Under the pieces are notes generated by a model that was not told the DNA's origin, made no database searches, and saw nothing but the letters and a program-made list of their open reading frames with translations. From positions 354,714-418,713 of the forward strand of contig NZ_SPPC01000001.1 in assembly GCF_004570975.1 (NCBI RefSeq): a stretch of 64,000 nucleotides of DNA, read 5' to 3'. The number at the start of each line of letters is the position of its first letter. Positions within the stretch are counted from its first letter, which is position 1. Shown here in pieces: positions 9,027 through 17,595 of this stretch. A program made the translations under genes and the position numbers. Source of the stretch: Barnesiella sp. WM24 (GTDB taxonomy: Bacteria > Bacteroidota > Bacteroidia > Bacteroidales > Muribaculaceae).

Positions 9027-10319
9027 TCAATCATGACGCAGAGCGTCGACAGGGTTGACACGGCTTATACGCCATGCCGGTATACTGATGCCGATGCCCG
9101 TGACTATCAGCATGAGTAGATATACCACAAGCGACACCACTATAAAATGGACAGACAGGTCGCTTCCCCATGATGAATCGTAAAGCTCGTAGCCGGTATT
9201 GGAATGAGCGCGTGCAAGGCCCTCCTTTACAGCATACTGCAAATAGACAAGGCATCCTATAAGACATCCTGCCGTCGCAAGCACCCATCCCTCGCCGAGA
9301 AGCATCAGCCTTATACGCCGTGGTGTAGCGCCAAACGACCTCATAATCCCCGCCTCTTCACTCCTCTTCCGGGTCTGCAGATAAAACACGCCTGCCACAC
9401 CAAGCAGAAGATTGGTGAAAAAGAAGAGCAACAGCATCGACCTTAGCCTGAGATCATTTGTCACGCCGGCAGAATAAGCGGCTTCTTCGCTTATATTGTC
9501 ATAAGAATTTATGTCATAGCACATGTAATTGCCTGAACGCATCTCTGTCGACATCCTCTCCTTGAAATCATGTATAAACCGTCTCTTTCCGGAAGCGGAA
9601 CGAAGCCTGACAACAATGCTGTAATCAAGGTCGGGATTGAACTCATAAGGGCGGAATGCCACTAAAGGACAGCTGCTCACACTCTGCGGCCTAACATCCT
9701 TAACGACACCGGCTATCCGATATGCGTCCTCAGGAGTGAAATCTTCAGCGTCATCTCCGATGTAACGTCCTACCGCGTTGCTTTCAGGAAACAACAGATT
9801 GGCGACAGAACGCGTGATAATGATGTCGCCCGTTTCGGGCCGGAGATTCTGCAACTGCCCGGCGACAGGACTACCGTCAATGGCGTCTATGCCGAAGGTG
9901 GTCAAATAATCCATGCCGCTCACCATAGGAAGAACCTGCAATGACAGCCACACACTGTCTTTTCCGACGCTAATCGAACTGTAGCCCATAGCGTCGGGAT
10001 AACTCCAGTCGACGATGGTGGCACTTTCGACCTCGGGCATATTGGTGACGCGGCGGATAAGGTTGCGCAAGTCGGTTTCCGACGATGCGCTGTCGGTGCG
10101 CTCCGCATTATATCCGGGAGAATTTTCCTTAACCCTGCGCGTCTTTACAAGACACAGCCTGTCGCGGTCATATCCGAGAGGGAGCGAGTCGACATAGCCA
10201 TTGACTATAATCGGGTCGATAAACACCCATATGACTATAGTAACAATAGCCATTTCCGCGATAAGCCACGCCATGCGACGGCGTCGGCTATAAAGATTCT
10301 TGAATATCAGTTTCCACAT
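9027..10319 (-). CDS. FtsX/MacB-type ABC transporter permease, second of four
   Basis: 430 residues; an N-terminal helix (WLIAEMAIVTIVIWVFIDPII), a periplasmic MacB-like domain and three C-terminal helices with the coupling segment RKRSEEAGIMRSFGATPRRIRL. It resembles the permease at 5,729-6,997 in its N-terminal helix and opening (LWL-AE type), suggesting that the four permeases form two pairs of like subunits. It sits 7 bases after the preceding permease gene and 49 before the ATPase gene. Confidence 0.9.
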   Translation of the reverse strand: MWKLIFKNLYSRRRRMAWLIAEMAIVTIVIWVFIDPIIVNGYVDSLPLGYDRDRLCLVKTRRVKENSPGYNAERTDSASSETDLRNLIRRVTNMPEVESATIVDWSYPDAMGYSSISVGKDSVWLSLQVLPMVSGMDYLTTFGIDAIDGSPVAGQLQNLRPETGDIIITRSVANLLFPESNAVGRYIGDDAEDFTPEDAYRIAGVVKDVRPQSVSSCPLVAFRPYEFNPDLDYSIVVRLRSASGKRRFIHDFKERMSTEMRSGNYMCYDINSYDNISEEAAYSAGVTNDLRLRSMLLLFFFTNLLLGVAGVFYLQTRKRSEEAGIMRSFGATPRRIRLMLLGEGWVLATAGCLIGCLVYLQYAVKEGLARAHSNTGYELYDSSWGSDLSVHFIVVSLVVYLLMLIVTGIGISIPAWRISRVNPVDALRHD

Positions 10320-10325
10320 AACCTG

Positions 10326-11639
10326 TTATCTTTTTTCATTGAGGGAATCCACTATCGGGTGACGCAATGAGCGCCATGCCGGAATAAACGCCGACAGCAC
10401 GTTGAGAGCGACACACAGCAACAGCGCGGCAAGGAACACAGCCGGAGCGAAAAGCATCTCGCCGGTAACAGTGATTGTAGTCGTGTCATGGACCGGCTCG
10501 TTTGTCGACAGCAGGAGGTCAAAAACCCACGTGCGGCAGACATACAGCACGACCCATGCCGCGACAAGACCTATCATGCCTCCGGTGAGGGTAAGCAGAA
10601 GGTTTTCCCACATTATCTGCGACAGCAATCCGCGCCTGTCGGCACCAAACGCCTTTCGTATGCCGATTTCCGAGAGGCGCGAGTCCATCCTGCCCGCTAT
10701 CATGGCGCTTATGTTGATTGCCGGTACAAGCAGTAGAGCCAGAAGCACAAGAATATTGTCAATCAGGATGTCAAGCCAGGAAAAGTCATTGCCGGGAAAG
10801 CGTTGAAAGACACTCAGCAGGTGGGTGCGCGGCTGATTGAAGATGTCGATACTCCAATTGTCGCCGGAAGCATTGTTTTTTCTTACAAACTCCGCCATCT
10901 CGTGTCGCAAAGCCTTCTCCTGCCGCGCGTCGCTTACAAGAAACGCCACACTGTAGCCGCCACCGATATAGGGCGCTCCGACATTCCAGCCCTGACTGTC
11001 GTAACCCTCAGTCGCGGTATAGGGGGCATAGACCTCGGCAAATGAGCTGCGCGTAAGCCGGCTCGGCGACTTGACGACTCCCGCGACGGTATAAATCTCT
11101 CCATCGCCCATGAACTCCCGCCCGGTCACTCCTTCAGCAGTGCCGAAAAGTTTGCGGGCAAGACTTTCGGCTATCACCGCTCTTTTAATCCCGCTATTGA
11201 AATCGGCTTCTGAAAAACAGCTTCCTTCAATAAAATCAAATTCATATATCTTGAAGAAATCTACATCGGTATATGACGCTTCCGCGTCCATGCTCCTGTT
11301 TTCACCATTAACCGACACAGCCATTGTCCCGCCCTTTTTTGCCGATACAGCCTCGACATTTTCAAGACGGTAAATCCACTCGTCAAGCCCTCGGTAAGAG
11401 AGATTAGCCATTGCCGATGATGTACTGTCAGGCTTCACGCACCTTACGAGGTCAAGATAAAGAGTGCGGTCACGGTTCACCTCCGGATATATCGGCGCAA
11501 TCCTTACATAATATATCACCGCGAAAATCAATACCGTAGCGATACTCAGCGCCACTCCTCCTATATAAAGAGCCGTGTATGCCTTGTCAGCGCGAGCCTG
11601 CCTGACAGTCAGTCGTGCGATTTTACGTATATCAATCAT
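10326..11639 (-). CDS. FtsX/MacB-type ABC transporter permease, first of four
   Basis: 437 residues, with an N-terminal helix (IGGVALSIATVLIFAVIYYV), a periplasmic MacB-like core, and C-terminal helices with SRLSEIGIRKAFGADRRGLL. Its start overlaps the end of the membrane-fusion gene by four bases. It resembles the permease at 6,994-8,286 in layout (short N-terminus and VNRDR motif after the first helix), so it is probably the equivalent subunit of a second pair. Confidence 0.9.
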   Translation of the reverse strand: MIDIRKIARLTVRQARADKAYTALYIGGVALSIATVLIFAVIYYVRIAPIYPEVNRDRTLYLDLVRCVKPDSTSSAMANLSYRGLDEWIYRLENVEAVSAKKGGTMAVSVNGENRSMDAEASYTDVDFFKIYEFDFIEGSCFSEADFNSGIKRAVIAESLARKLFGTAEGVTGREFMGDGEIYTVAGVVKSPSRLTRSSFAEVYAPYTATEGYDSQGWNVGAPYIGGGYSVAFLVSDARQEKALRHEMAEFVRKNNASGDNWSIDIFNQPRTHLLSVFQRFPGNDFSWLDILIDNILVLLALLLVPAINISAMIAGRMDSRLSEIGIRKAFGADRRGLLSQIMWENLLLTLTGGMIGLVAAWVVLYVCRTWVFDLLLSTNEPVHDTTTITVTGEMLFAPAVFLAALLLCVALNVLSAFIPAWRSLRHPIVDSLNEKR

Positions 11640-12883
11640 TTGATTCTTAGCCTTTTCTTTGTTTTAAACTCTTTCATGTCGCTGATGACCACCCTGTCGC
11701 CGGGCTGCAGTCCGCTTTTCACCTCCACATACTCGAAATTGCTGTCGCCGAGAGTCACCTTGCGCCTCAACAGTTCATCGTCGCCGTCAAGCACAAAAAG
11801 CTCATATTCGCCGGGACCGGTGTAAAAAGGTCCGTTGGTAATCCTCACCACATCCTCGATTACGTCACACATCACATATACATCGGTTTTAAGACCTGAA
11901 CGCAGACGCTTGTTGCTGTCGTCATCAAGCCTTACGGTGAATGCCATCACGCCGTTACGCGACAGCGGCGTGACATTGCTCACCTTTCCGGGCAGACGCT
12001 CTTTGCCTATTTTCACTATCGCGTCGGCGCCTACCGACACGCGGTCGCTGTAGGTGTCGGCTATCTCGCCGTCGACCTTGAAATGTGACAAATCTGATAT
12101 AATGGCTATTCGCTCACCCTCGGCAATCTTCTGCCCTACCTGATCGTTGATATAGGTAAGTGTCGCCTTGCGCGGCGCACGTATGCGGGCATCATCGAGT
12201 GTGCGCTGCATCTCGCCGAGATTTTTACCGGTAATATTCAGTTCAAGTTCTTTAAGTCTGAGATTTGCATCGGTCACCTTACGCTCGTTGGCAAGACGCA
12301 GCCTCATCTGCTCAAGCTCAAGCTTGCCGGTATTGTATTCAAGTTCGACCTGCTTTACCCTGTCACCGGTGCCCGAGCCGAGACTGTCAAGATAGCGCTC
12401 GTTGCGAAGCTCTACTGCCATGCGGTCGACCGTCATAGCCTTTACCTTTATCTGCATTTCGAGGTCGCTGAGCTGAGTGGCATTGTTGACACGCTGCTGT
12501 TCAAGTTCATGACGCCTCATCTCTATCTGGTCCATAAGTTTGTTGAGCTCTGTCTCGGCAGTCTGCAGGTCAAGGCGCATGAGCGGTGTGCCCACATCGA
12601 CGCTGTCGCCCGCCTTGCTGTAGACCTCGACTATACGGGTGGCTATCGGCGAATTGATTATCTCTTCAAATGCCGGAGCTACCTTGCCCCCGGCGCTTAC
12701 CGACGACTGTATCGTGCCCCGGTCAACCGTAGCCACCACGATATCTTTACGCGACACCCCGGTACGCGTAAGCATCATGATAACTGCTATCACGACCGCA
12801 AGCATAGCTACAACACTTACCGTTGTGATGATTTTCTTCCGCTTCATCCGTCGAAGCTCTTCTTTCGGTATTTCTCTATCCAT
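11636..12883 (-). CDS. Periplasmic adaptor (HlyD/MacA-type membrane-fusion protein)
   Basis: 415 residues from MDREIPKEELRRMKRKK: a short basic cytoplasmic N-terminus, one membrane helix (about 19-37), a lipoyl-like half-motif, a long alpha-hairpin coiled coil (about residues 100-205, rich in ELEQ/LRL heptads), the second lipoyl half, and beta-barrel/MP domains. It would link the FtsX permeases to the TolC-like channel. I chose this start over the ATG at 12,910 because the sigma-54 promoter predicts transcription starting near 12,907, which would leave the upstream ATG at or before the 5' end. It is the first gene of the operon. Confidence 0.9.
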   Translation of the reverse strand: MDREIPKEELRRMKRKKIITTVSVVAMLAVVIAVIMMLTRTGVSRKDIVVATVDRGTIQSSVSAGGKVAPAFEEIINSPIATRIVEVYSKAGDSVDVGTPLMRLDLQTAETELNKLMDQIEMRRHELEQQRVNNATQLSDLEMQIKVKAMTVDRMAVELRNERYLDSLGSGTGDRVKQVELEYNTGKLELEQMRLRLANERKVTDANLRLKELELNITGKNLGEMQRTLDDARIRAPRKATLTYINDQVGQKIAEGERIAIISDLSHFKVDGEIADTYSDRVSVGADAIVKIGKERLPGKVSNVTPLSRNGVMAFTVRLDDDSNKRLRSGLKTDVYVMCDVIEDVVRITNGPFYTGPGEYELFVLDGDDELLRRKVTLGDSNFEYVEVKSGLQPGDRVVISDMKEFKTKKRLRIK

Positions 12884-12915
12884 TGCTGTTATTTGATGAA
12901 TTTCCGTCATTTATA

Positions 12916-12934
12916 GTTGCATTTTCCGTGCCAA
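12916..12934 (-). promoter_or_regulatory. Sigma-54 (-24/-12) promoter of the efflux operon
   Basis: On the minus strand this reads TTGGCACGGAAAATGCAAC. It has the invariant GG (-24) and GC (-12) separated by ten bases and a near-consensus TGGCACG box. The -12 box is ATGC instead of TTGC. It predicts a transcript start near 12,907, about 24 bases before the chosen ATG. An NtrC-type activator encoded in the same operon supports the call. Confidence 0.75.
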
Positions 12935-12970
12935 AAACATAAACTATTGGGAATCAACATTATCACAACA

Positions 12971-13003
12971 GGACTATTGTCCGATAACGGACACTTTATG
13001 TCC
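12971..13003. promoter_or_regulatory. Cluster of GGACA/TGTCC dyads, probable activator sites
   Basis: Three overlapping inverted repeats lie 40-70 bases upstream of the sigma-54 promoter: GGAC-TATT-GTCC (12,971-12,982), TGTCCG-ATAA-CGGACA (12,978-12,993) and GGACA-CTTTA-TGTCC (12,989-13,003). Enhancer-type activators of the NtrC family bind such dyads upstream of -24/-12 promoters. That the regulator at 2,813-4,147 binds here is inference. Confidence 0.65.
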
Positions 13004-13065
13004 ATATTCAATAAAAAACGGCATGCCTTACATTACATACCTGCGACACAATTCACTTTTTTTCT

Positions 13066-13073
13066 TAACTTTG
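13066..13073 (+). promoter_or_regulatory. -7 promoter element before the small membrane-protein gene
   Basis: TAACTTTG matches the Bacteroidetes -7 element. A start about seven bases downstream would fall at 13,080, so the gene's ATG at 13,082 would be almost leaderless, or the in-frame ATG at 13,134 is the true start. No clear -33 TTG is seen. Confidence 0.5.
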
Positions 13074-13081
13074 ACTCCACT

Positions 13082-13576
13082 ATGACAACTGACATATACA
13101 AAGTGGGGGCGTCGACGCTCGCCACATACATAATGAAACTATGGTGTCGCCGCAACTGGTGGCTTATTGCGCTGCCACCGGCAGCATGTCTTGTGCTTGC
13201 CGCCGCCGTCGATGTAAAATTTCTTCTGATCGCGCTTATGATGGCATTCGTCATACTGCCGCCCATAATGATTACAGTATATTTCTATCACGCGCTTGCC
13301 CCGGAGGCGCGCATGTCGATACTCCCTCATCACACACAGCTCTCGGAAGAGGGGCTCAGACTCGTGTATGAACCGATGGCGGAGGATATACCGGCAAGAG
13401 ATGACGACATGATAACGTGGAGCCGCATAAAAGGCATCAAAATCACACAAGAATATATCGCGTACCGACTTGACTCCGGGAAATACTGCATATTACTTAT
13501 CCCGAGGTCGGCATTTAAGAGCCCGGAGCAATATGACGGGTGGATAATGATGCAAAAACGCTATATGGCCTGCTGA
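13082..13576 (+). CDS. Small membrane protein, YcxB-like C-terminal domain
   Basis: 164 residues: two adjacent membrane helices (about 30-48 and 50-70) and a soluble C-terminal part with the pattern seen in YcxB-like proteins: LSEEGLRLVYE, then MITWSRIKGIKITQEYIAYRL, then ILLIPRSAFKSPEQ. Family knowledge: the domain occurs in small bacterial membrane proteins of unknown role. It is divergent from the efflux operon and lies 29 bases before the polygalacturonase gene, so the two may be cotranscribed. Confidence 0.7.
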   Translation: MTTDIYKVGASTLATYIMKLWCRRNWWLIALPPAACLVLAAAVDVKFLLIALMMAFVILPPIMITVYFYHALAPEARMSILPHHTQLSEEGLRLVYEPMAEDIPARDDDMITWSRIKGIKITQEYIAYRLDSGKYCILLIPRSAFKSPEQYDGWIMMQKRYMAC

Positions 13577-13605
13577 AATCGCTAACAATTTTTTATATCT
13601 TCACC

Positions 13606-14991
13606 ATGCTTAAACACTTATTTTCTTGCCTGATACTGGCAGCCGCATCGCTTGGAGCCGCTGCCACCGACCATTCAGCTGTCCGCGAGGCTTTGCGCGA
13701 CAGCATCCTGTCATCTATAAGCGGAGCCGAAATCAGCGGCAACCGCGTGAAAATAACCGATTTCGGAGCCAAAGGCGACGGGATGAAAGACTGCCGTAAG
13801 GCTTTTGAAAAAGCCATGCGCCACGCCGACAAAAAAGGCGGCGTAAGAATATCAGTACCCCCGGGCACATATTATATCAAAGGTCCCGTAACGTTGACAA
13901 GCAATGTATGTATAGACCTTGAAGAGGGCGCAACGCTGAAGTTTGACCCCGACCCTGAGCTGTATCCCGTAGTAAGCACAAGCTGGGAAGGCACATTTCT
14001 TTACAATTACTCTCCCATGATTTACGGATATGGGCTAAAAAATGTGGCAATCACCGGAAAGGGCACGATCGACGGAAATGCCATGTCGACATTTGCCACC
14101 TGGAAAAAATCGCAGAAAGCCGGTCAAAAACGAAGCCGTGACATGAATCACAATGCCACACCGGTGTCAGAACGGATATTTGGCGACGGCTACTACCTGC
14201 GCCCGCAACTCATCCAGCTGTATGAATGTAGCGGCGTGACCGTAGAAGGAGTGAAAATCATTAATTCGCCGTTCTGGTGTGTCCATCTGCTTAAAAGCGA
14301 AAATATAATATGCCGCTCAATCCGCTATGACGCCAAACTGATAAACAACGACGGCATCGACCCTGAATGTTCCCGCAACATTCTTATCGAAGACATCTAC
14401 TTTGACAATGGTGACGACAACATAGCCATAAAGAGCGGCCGTGACAATGACGGATGGACGCTCGGCTCGCCGACTGAGAATGTCATCATCAGAAACTGTC
14501 ATTTCAAGGGACTCCACGCAGTAGTGATCGGAAGCGAAATGTCGGCGGGTGTACGCAATATCATCATCGAGGACTGCGACTACTCGGGCTATTGCAAGCG
14601 CGGCATATATGTCAAGACCAACCCTGACCGTGGAGGATTTGTCGAGAATATCCATGTCAGCAATTGTCGGTTTGGTGAAGTCGAGGACCTGTTTTACGTG
14701 ACAAGCAGATATGCCGGCGAGGGGCTTGACAACGACCGATATTCAACCATACGCGGCATATATGTAGACGGGCTCACTTGTGACAAGGCGACAGCCGCCG
14801 CACTCGTCGTACAAGGCACTTCTCAAAAACCGGTATCTGACATCTATTTCAACAATGTCTCGGCGGGTGATGCAAAAATCGGCATAAGCTTCTCCAACAC
14901 CACAGGAGTCGTAATGAACGACTGCCATATAGGAGGAATAGCAGGAACACCGACACAAGCAGCTGAAAAAGACAAAATTTTTGACCGCTGA
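13606..14991 (+). CDS. Secreted GH28 polygalacturonase-like glycoside hydrolase
   Basis: 461 residues starting MLKHLFSCLILAAASLGAAA, a Sec signal peptide. The body is a right-handed beta-helix with GH28 motifs in order: NNDGIDPE, NGDDNIAIKSG, LHAVVIGSEMS (in place of the usual GHG segment) and RGIYVKT (the RxK motif). The N-terminal ITDFGAKGDGMKDCRKAFEKA is the usual pectin-lyase-fold entry of this family. It probably cleaves galacturonan or a related uronic-acid polymer in the periplasm. It stands alone rather than in a polysaccharide-utilisation locus with SusC/D genes in this window. The nearby ATG at 13,540 is upstream of the signal peptide and overlaps the preceding gene. Confidence 0.9.
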   Translation: MLKHLFSCLILAAASLGAAATDHSAVREALRDSILSSISGAEISGNRVKITDFGAKGDGMKDCRKAFEKAMRHADKKGGVRISVPPGTYYIKGPVTLTSNVCIDLEEGATLKFDPDPELYPVVSTSWEGTFLYNYSPMIYGYGLKNVAITGKGTIDGNAMSTFATWKKSQKAGQKRSRDMNHNATPVSERIFGDGYYLRPQLIQLYECSGVTVEGVKIINSPFWCVHLLKSENIICRSIRYDAKLINNDGIDPECSRNILIEDIYFDNGDDNIAIKSGRDNDGWTLGSPTENVIIRNCHFKGLHAVVIGSEMSAGVRNIIIEDCDYSGYCKRGIYVKTNPDRGGFVENIHVSNCRFGEVEDLFYVTSRYAGEGLDNDRYSTIRGIYVDGLTCDKATAAALVVQGTSQKPVSDIYFNNVSAGDAKIGISFSNTTGVVMNDCHIGGIAGTPTQAAEKDKIFDR

Positions 14992-15081
14992 AGCCTCGAC
15001 AGTCTCCGCCTGAACGCCAGCCGATTACAATTGTAATCTGCATCTCACTCAAAAAAATCACAAAAAAAGTCGCGCAAACGC

Positions 15082-15112
15082 TTGCATATATCACAAGAAT
15101 CGCCTACCTTTG
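15082..15112 (+). promoter_or_regulatory. Promoter of tRNA-Ser
   Basis: TTG at 15,082-15,084, 20 bases, then TACCTTTG at 15,105-15,112: a full match to the Bacteroidetes -33/-7 arrangement, 16 bases before the tRNA. Confidence 0.8.
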
Positions 15113-15128
15113 CACTCATAATCTCAGA

Positions 15129-15213
15129 GGAGAGGTGGCAGAGTGGTCGATTGCGGCGGTCTTGAAAACCGTTGAGGGTCACACCTCCGGGGGTTCGAAT
15201 CCCTCCCTCTCCG
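15129..15213 (+). tRNA. tRNA-Ser (anticodon UGA)
   Basis: 85 bases fold as a class II tRNA: acceptor stem GGAGAGG with CCTCTCC, anticodon loop CTTGAAA with anticodon TGA, a long variable arm, T arm with GGTTCGAATCC, and discriminator G at 15,213. CCA is not encoded. The prophage starts at its 3' end, making the 3' half the probable attB core that phage insertion restored. Confidence 0.96.
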
Positions 15214-15220
15214 CTTCTAA

Positions 15221-15240
15221 CATTGAAAATCAATGTTTTA
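15221..15240 (+). terminator. Weak terminator after tRNA-Ser
   Basis: CATTGA-AAA-TCAATG followed by TTTTA, 8 bases after the tRNA. Confidence 0.5.
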
Positions 15241-15258
15241 GCGAATAAGTACCCGAAA

Positions 15259-15297
15259 AAGTACCCAAAAACGGACTTTTGAGGGTACTTTTCTTTT
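15259..15297. terminator. Bidirectional terminator between tRNA and phage late operon
   Basis: AAGTACCC (15,259-15,266) pairs with GGGTACTT (15,283-15,290). Rightward the stem is followed by TTCTTTT; leftward by TTTTTCGGG. It would stop the leftward late transcript after the spanin gene before it reaches the host tRNA. Confidence 0.7.
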
Positions 15298-15350
15298 ATC
15301 CGGGGCCAATATAAAGCCGGAAGCCCCGCCCGGCTCCCGGCTCTATTCGT

Positions 15351-15968
15351 TTATTTACCTTTGGCGGCCCGGTGCATCTTTATCGCCACCTTCAAGCCGA
15401 TAATTATCGCGTAGACACAGAACACGCCGACGACTGCCAAATATAGCCAATCCCAAATAGTGGTCTTTGGCTTTTCCTCGGTCTTGGTGTCGGTATCTTT
15501 CTTCGCTTCGGCGTTGATGTCCTGTTTTTCCGTGTCGTCTTCGGTAGTGGTTCGGTCGGCCTGTGCTTCCGTCCGGCTTTGCTCGTTTTTCTCCCCGTTA
15601 AGAACTGCCCGGCCTTTCGTGATGCTTTTCACGTTGGGGGGCTTCGCCTTCTCCCCGTTCTCGGAAGCGGTAGCGGCTATTACTGTATTAAGCCAATCCG
15701 GGGCCGTACTGTCGTTAGGGAATGAAGGGAAGCCGCCGGGGTAAAACTCCACCGTTGTAAAATCTACTACCACGTTCCGGCGTTCGTCGGTCGTTATGTT
15801 GGTAATTATCCCCGCCTTCTCTATAGATCCGGCGTGGTGTTGTTTCTCGGTCGTCGCCGTAAACTGCGCTTCGGCCTGGGTGTTGGTCGCCGTCGCCTTC
15901 CGGCTCGTCGTACAGGCGGACGCGAAAAGCGCAAGCACAACTATAAGAATTTGGGCTACTCGGTTCAT
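15351..15968 (-). CDS. Probable unimolecular spanin (lipoprotein with C-terminal membrane helix)
   Basis: 205 residues. The N-terminus [19 protein letters not shown] is a lipoprotein signal with the modified Cys at 19. A polar, Glu/Lys/Thr-rich linker follows, then one C-terminal membrane helix (about 173-193) ending in a basic tail. Lipid anchor in the outer membrane plus a helix in the inner membrane is the layout of u-spanins, which fuse the two membranes at lysis. It directly follows the endolysin gene, overlapping its end by four bases. Function is inferred from topology and position; homology was not tested. The length exceeds the T1 u-spanin (about 134 residues). Confidence 0.65.
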   Translation of the reverse strand: MNRVAQILIVVLALFASACTTSRKATATNTQAEAQFTATTEKQHHAGSIEKAGIITNITTDERRNVVVDFTTVEFYPGGFPSFPNDSTAPDWLNTVIAATASENGEKAKPPNVKSITKGRAVLNGEKNEQSRTEAQADRTTTEDDTEKQDINAEAKKDTDTKTEEKPKTTIWDWLYLAVVGVFCVYAIIIGLKVAIKMHRAAKGK

Positions 15969-16537
15969 ACGTCGGGGAAGGTTATTGTTTTTTCGGGGTT
16001 GGTGTTGTGGGTAAGACTTCCGTACTTAATACGGTTAAGACGCTTAAGCCATCCGTTCCCAAATCGCTTTTGCGAAGGGTTGGCGGCTACGATGCCTTCA
16101 ATGAAGGCGACGCGGGCGGCTTTTATCCTGTCGAACAGGGCGCGGGGGTTCCGCGCGTTAAGGGCGGCTAAGGTCTTTTCGCCTACAATGCCGTCCACCT
16201 TCACGCCGAGAAGGGCCTGAACCTTCGTTATTCCGTGCTTGCCGGAAGCCCATACCCAATCGACGACAATGTTAGCGACTGACTGCGACGCTATGCGGTC
16301 GGCTTTCCACCGGTTCCAATAGTGCGGACGCATTACGCGCTCTATTGCGTCGGTGTCGGTTATCTTCTTGAGGTCGTCTACGTCTATATCGCCGTCGCCG
16401 TCCTTATCGTAGCCAACTTGTCGCCACGTTGCAATAGTTACTCCTTTGTTGGTCGCTCCGCCCCGGTCGTAGGGGTCGTTTACAAACCCGCCTTCGTGCG
16501 ACAAAATGAAGGGGGCTAATACTGCTAAATTTGCCAT
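15965..16537 (-). CDS. Endolysin, GH108-type N-acetylmuramidase
   Basis: 190 residues. It starts with the GH108 signature [20 protein letters not shown], with catalytic Glu15 in HEGG, then GVTIATW and a C-terminal peptidoglycan-binding-like part ([22 protein letters not shown]). Residues about 44-55 ([12 protein letters not shown]) form an EF-hand-like loop, as seen in other Bacteroidetes members. It has no signal peptide, so release would need a holin. It cleaves the glycan strands of peptidoglycan at lysis and is adjacent to the spanin gene. Confidence 0.92.
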   Translation of the reverse strand: MANLAVLAPFILSHEGGFVNDPYDRGGATNKGVTIATWRQVGYDKDGDGDIDVDDLKKITDTDAIERVMRPHYWNRWKADRIASQSVANIVVDWVWASGKHGITKVQALLGVKVDGIVGEKTLAALNARNPRALFDRIKAARVAFIEGIVAANPSQKRFGNGWLKRLNRIKYGSLTHNTNPEKTITFPDV

Positions 16538-16551
16538 GTGGTTTTAATTGA

Positions 16552-17157
16552 TTAGTCTATAAATGCCGGTAGAATGTACTGAATATTCATAGCGGCTTCG
16601 TGAAGAATGGCGCGGGCTTCTCCTTCGTCTATTTCCGTGCCGTGTGTGAACTCGCAAAAAATTGAGCCTACCCAATCGTGGGAATTGTCGGAAAGGCGTT
16701 TTATAATTACTTGCTCCGTTCCGCAGGACGAAAGTAAGGATTTCGCGTAGCGGTCGGATACTTCGTTATCTATGTCCGTTATGAACATAAACAAGTTCTT
16801 CGTTAGTTCACTGCAAAACTTTGCTACGTCGCACATCTTAAGGTTTTGAATACGCGGCTTCATGCTTTCTACTCCTTTGCGCTTGCTTTCAAAGTAGATG
16901 CTAACCATACTTTCGTTCCCTAATGGGTGCGGCTGAACTATGTAAACGCGGTCGGCTTTTAGTTCGTGGAGTATCTCCCATAATTCGCCGTGAACTAACG
17001 CCGAATTGTCAGAACGACGCTTACGCTTTACTTCGTTTTCGCGTTGCATCTGCTCTACCTTCAAGTCGGTCAGTTTGTTTTTGGCGTATTGGTTGTAACT
17101 AAACCACGCAGCTATAATTACACCAATCGCGCTTATTATTGCGGGTACGTTTTCCAT
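16552..17157 (-). CDS. Conserved phage membrane-anchored protein, function unknown
   Basis: 201 residues: one N-terminal membrane helix (VPAIISAIGVIIAAWFSYNQY), a charged, probably coiled segment (about 30-50), then a soluble domain with RVYIVQPHPLG and GSIFCEFTHG. From memory this family is widespread beside endolysins in Bacteroidales prophages, but I know no demonstrated function. The topology and place in the lysis cassette allow a holin-related or antiholin role; this is speculation. Confidence 0.7.
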   Translation of the reverse strand: MENVPAIISAIGVIIAAWFSYNQYAKNKLTDLKVEQMQRENEVKRKRRSDNSALVHGELWEILHELKADRVYIVQPHPLGNESMVSIYFESKRKGVESMKPRIQNLKMCDVAKFCSELTKNLFMFITDIDNEVSDRYAKSLLSSCGTEQVIIKRLSDNSHDWVGSIFCEFTHGTEIDEGEARAILHEAAMNIQYILPAFID

Positions 17158-17172
17158 TGTCCTATGTCGTTT

Positions 17173-17595
17173 TTAGTACCCGGCCCCGGCGAGGTCAACT
17201 TTGACCATTGCCTTAATCTCGGCTACTCGGCGAAGGTGCGCGGTATAGGCGGCTTCCGCCTTTTCTGCTTCCTCGTCTTCAAGTAGCCCGGCGCGGGCGG
17301 CGTTGTAGTCGTTAATCAGTCCGAACTCTTCCGTTTCCGAAACTTCGGCACGAATGACGGCGCGGGTAAGGTCTTTGTAGTTGGGCGTTCCCCACACTTC
17401 CACGGTGTCGTAGTCATAGACTATCCGGGGGCTGACTATGTTAACGGCGGTGTCTGTTCCGTCCGGGGTTTCGTCGTCGGACTGAGCCACGGGTTCGGGT
17501 TCTTGGGTTCGGGCGGCTACGTTATAATTGTAGTGGTACGCGCCATTTCCGAGCGGCAAAATTGCCGCCGGCCTAACGTCTGAATTTGATTTCAT
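17173..17595 (-). CDS. Small phage protein downstream of the DGR reverse transcriptase
   Basis: 140 residues, acidic, without membrane helices or signal peptide. It opens with RPAAILPLGNGAYHYNYNV, contains VYDYDTVEVWGTPNYKDLTRAVIRAEVS, and ends in an Ala/Glu-rich helical region. Its start overlaps the end of the reverse transcriptase gene by 23 bases. Size, composition and position resemble small tail-fibre accessory or assembly proteins, but I cannot assign it. It could assist the DGR target protein made from the same transcript. Confidence 0.65.
   Translation of the reverse strand: MKSNSDVRPAAILPLGNGAYHYNYNVAARTQEPEPVAQSDDETPDGTDTAVNIVSPRIVYDYDTVEVWGTPNYKDLTRAVIRAEVSETEEFGLINDYNAARAGLLEDEEAEKAEAAYTAHLRRVAEIKAMVKVDLAGAGY

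Noticed and set aside
15045..15233. Leftward open frame containing GEGGIRTPGG across the tRNA-Ser
   Set aside because: This peptide is the familiar false product of translating the reverse strand of a tRNA-Ser gene; the tRNA explains it fully.
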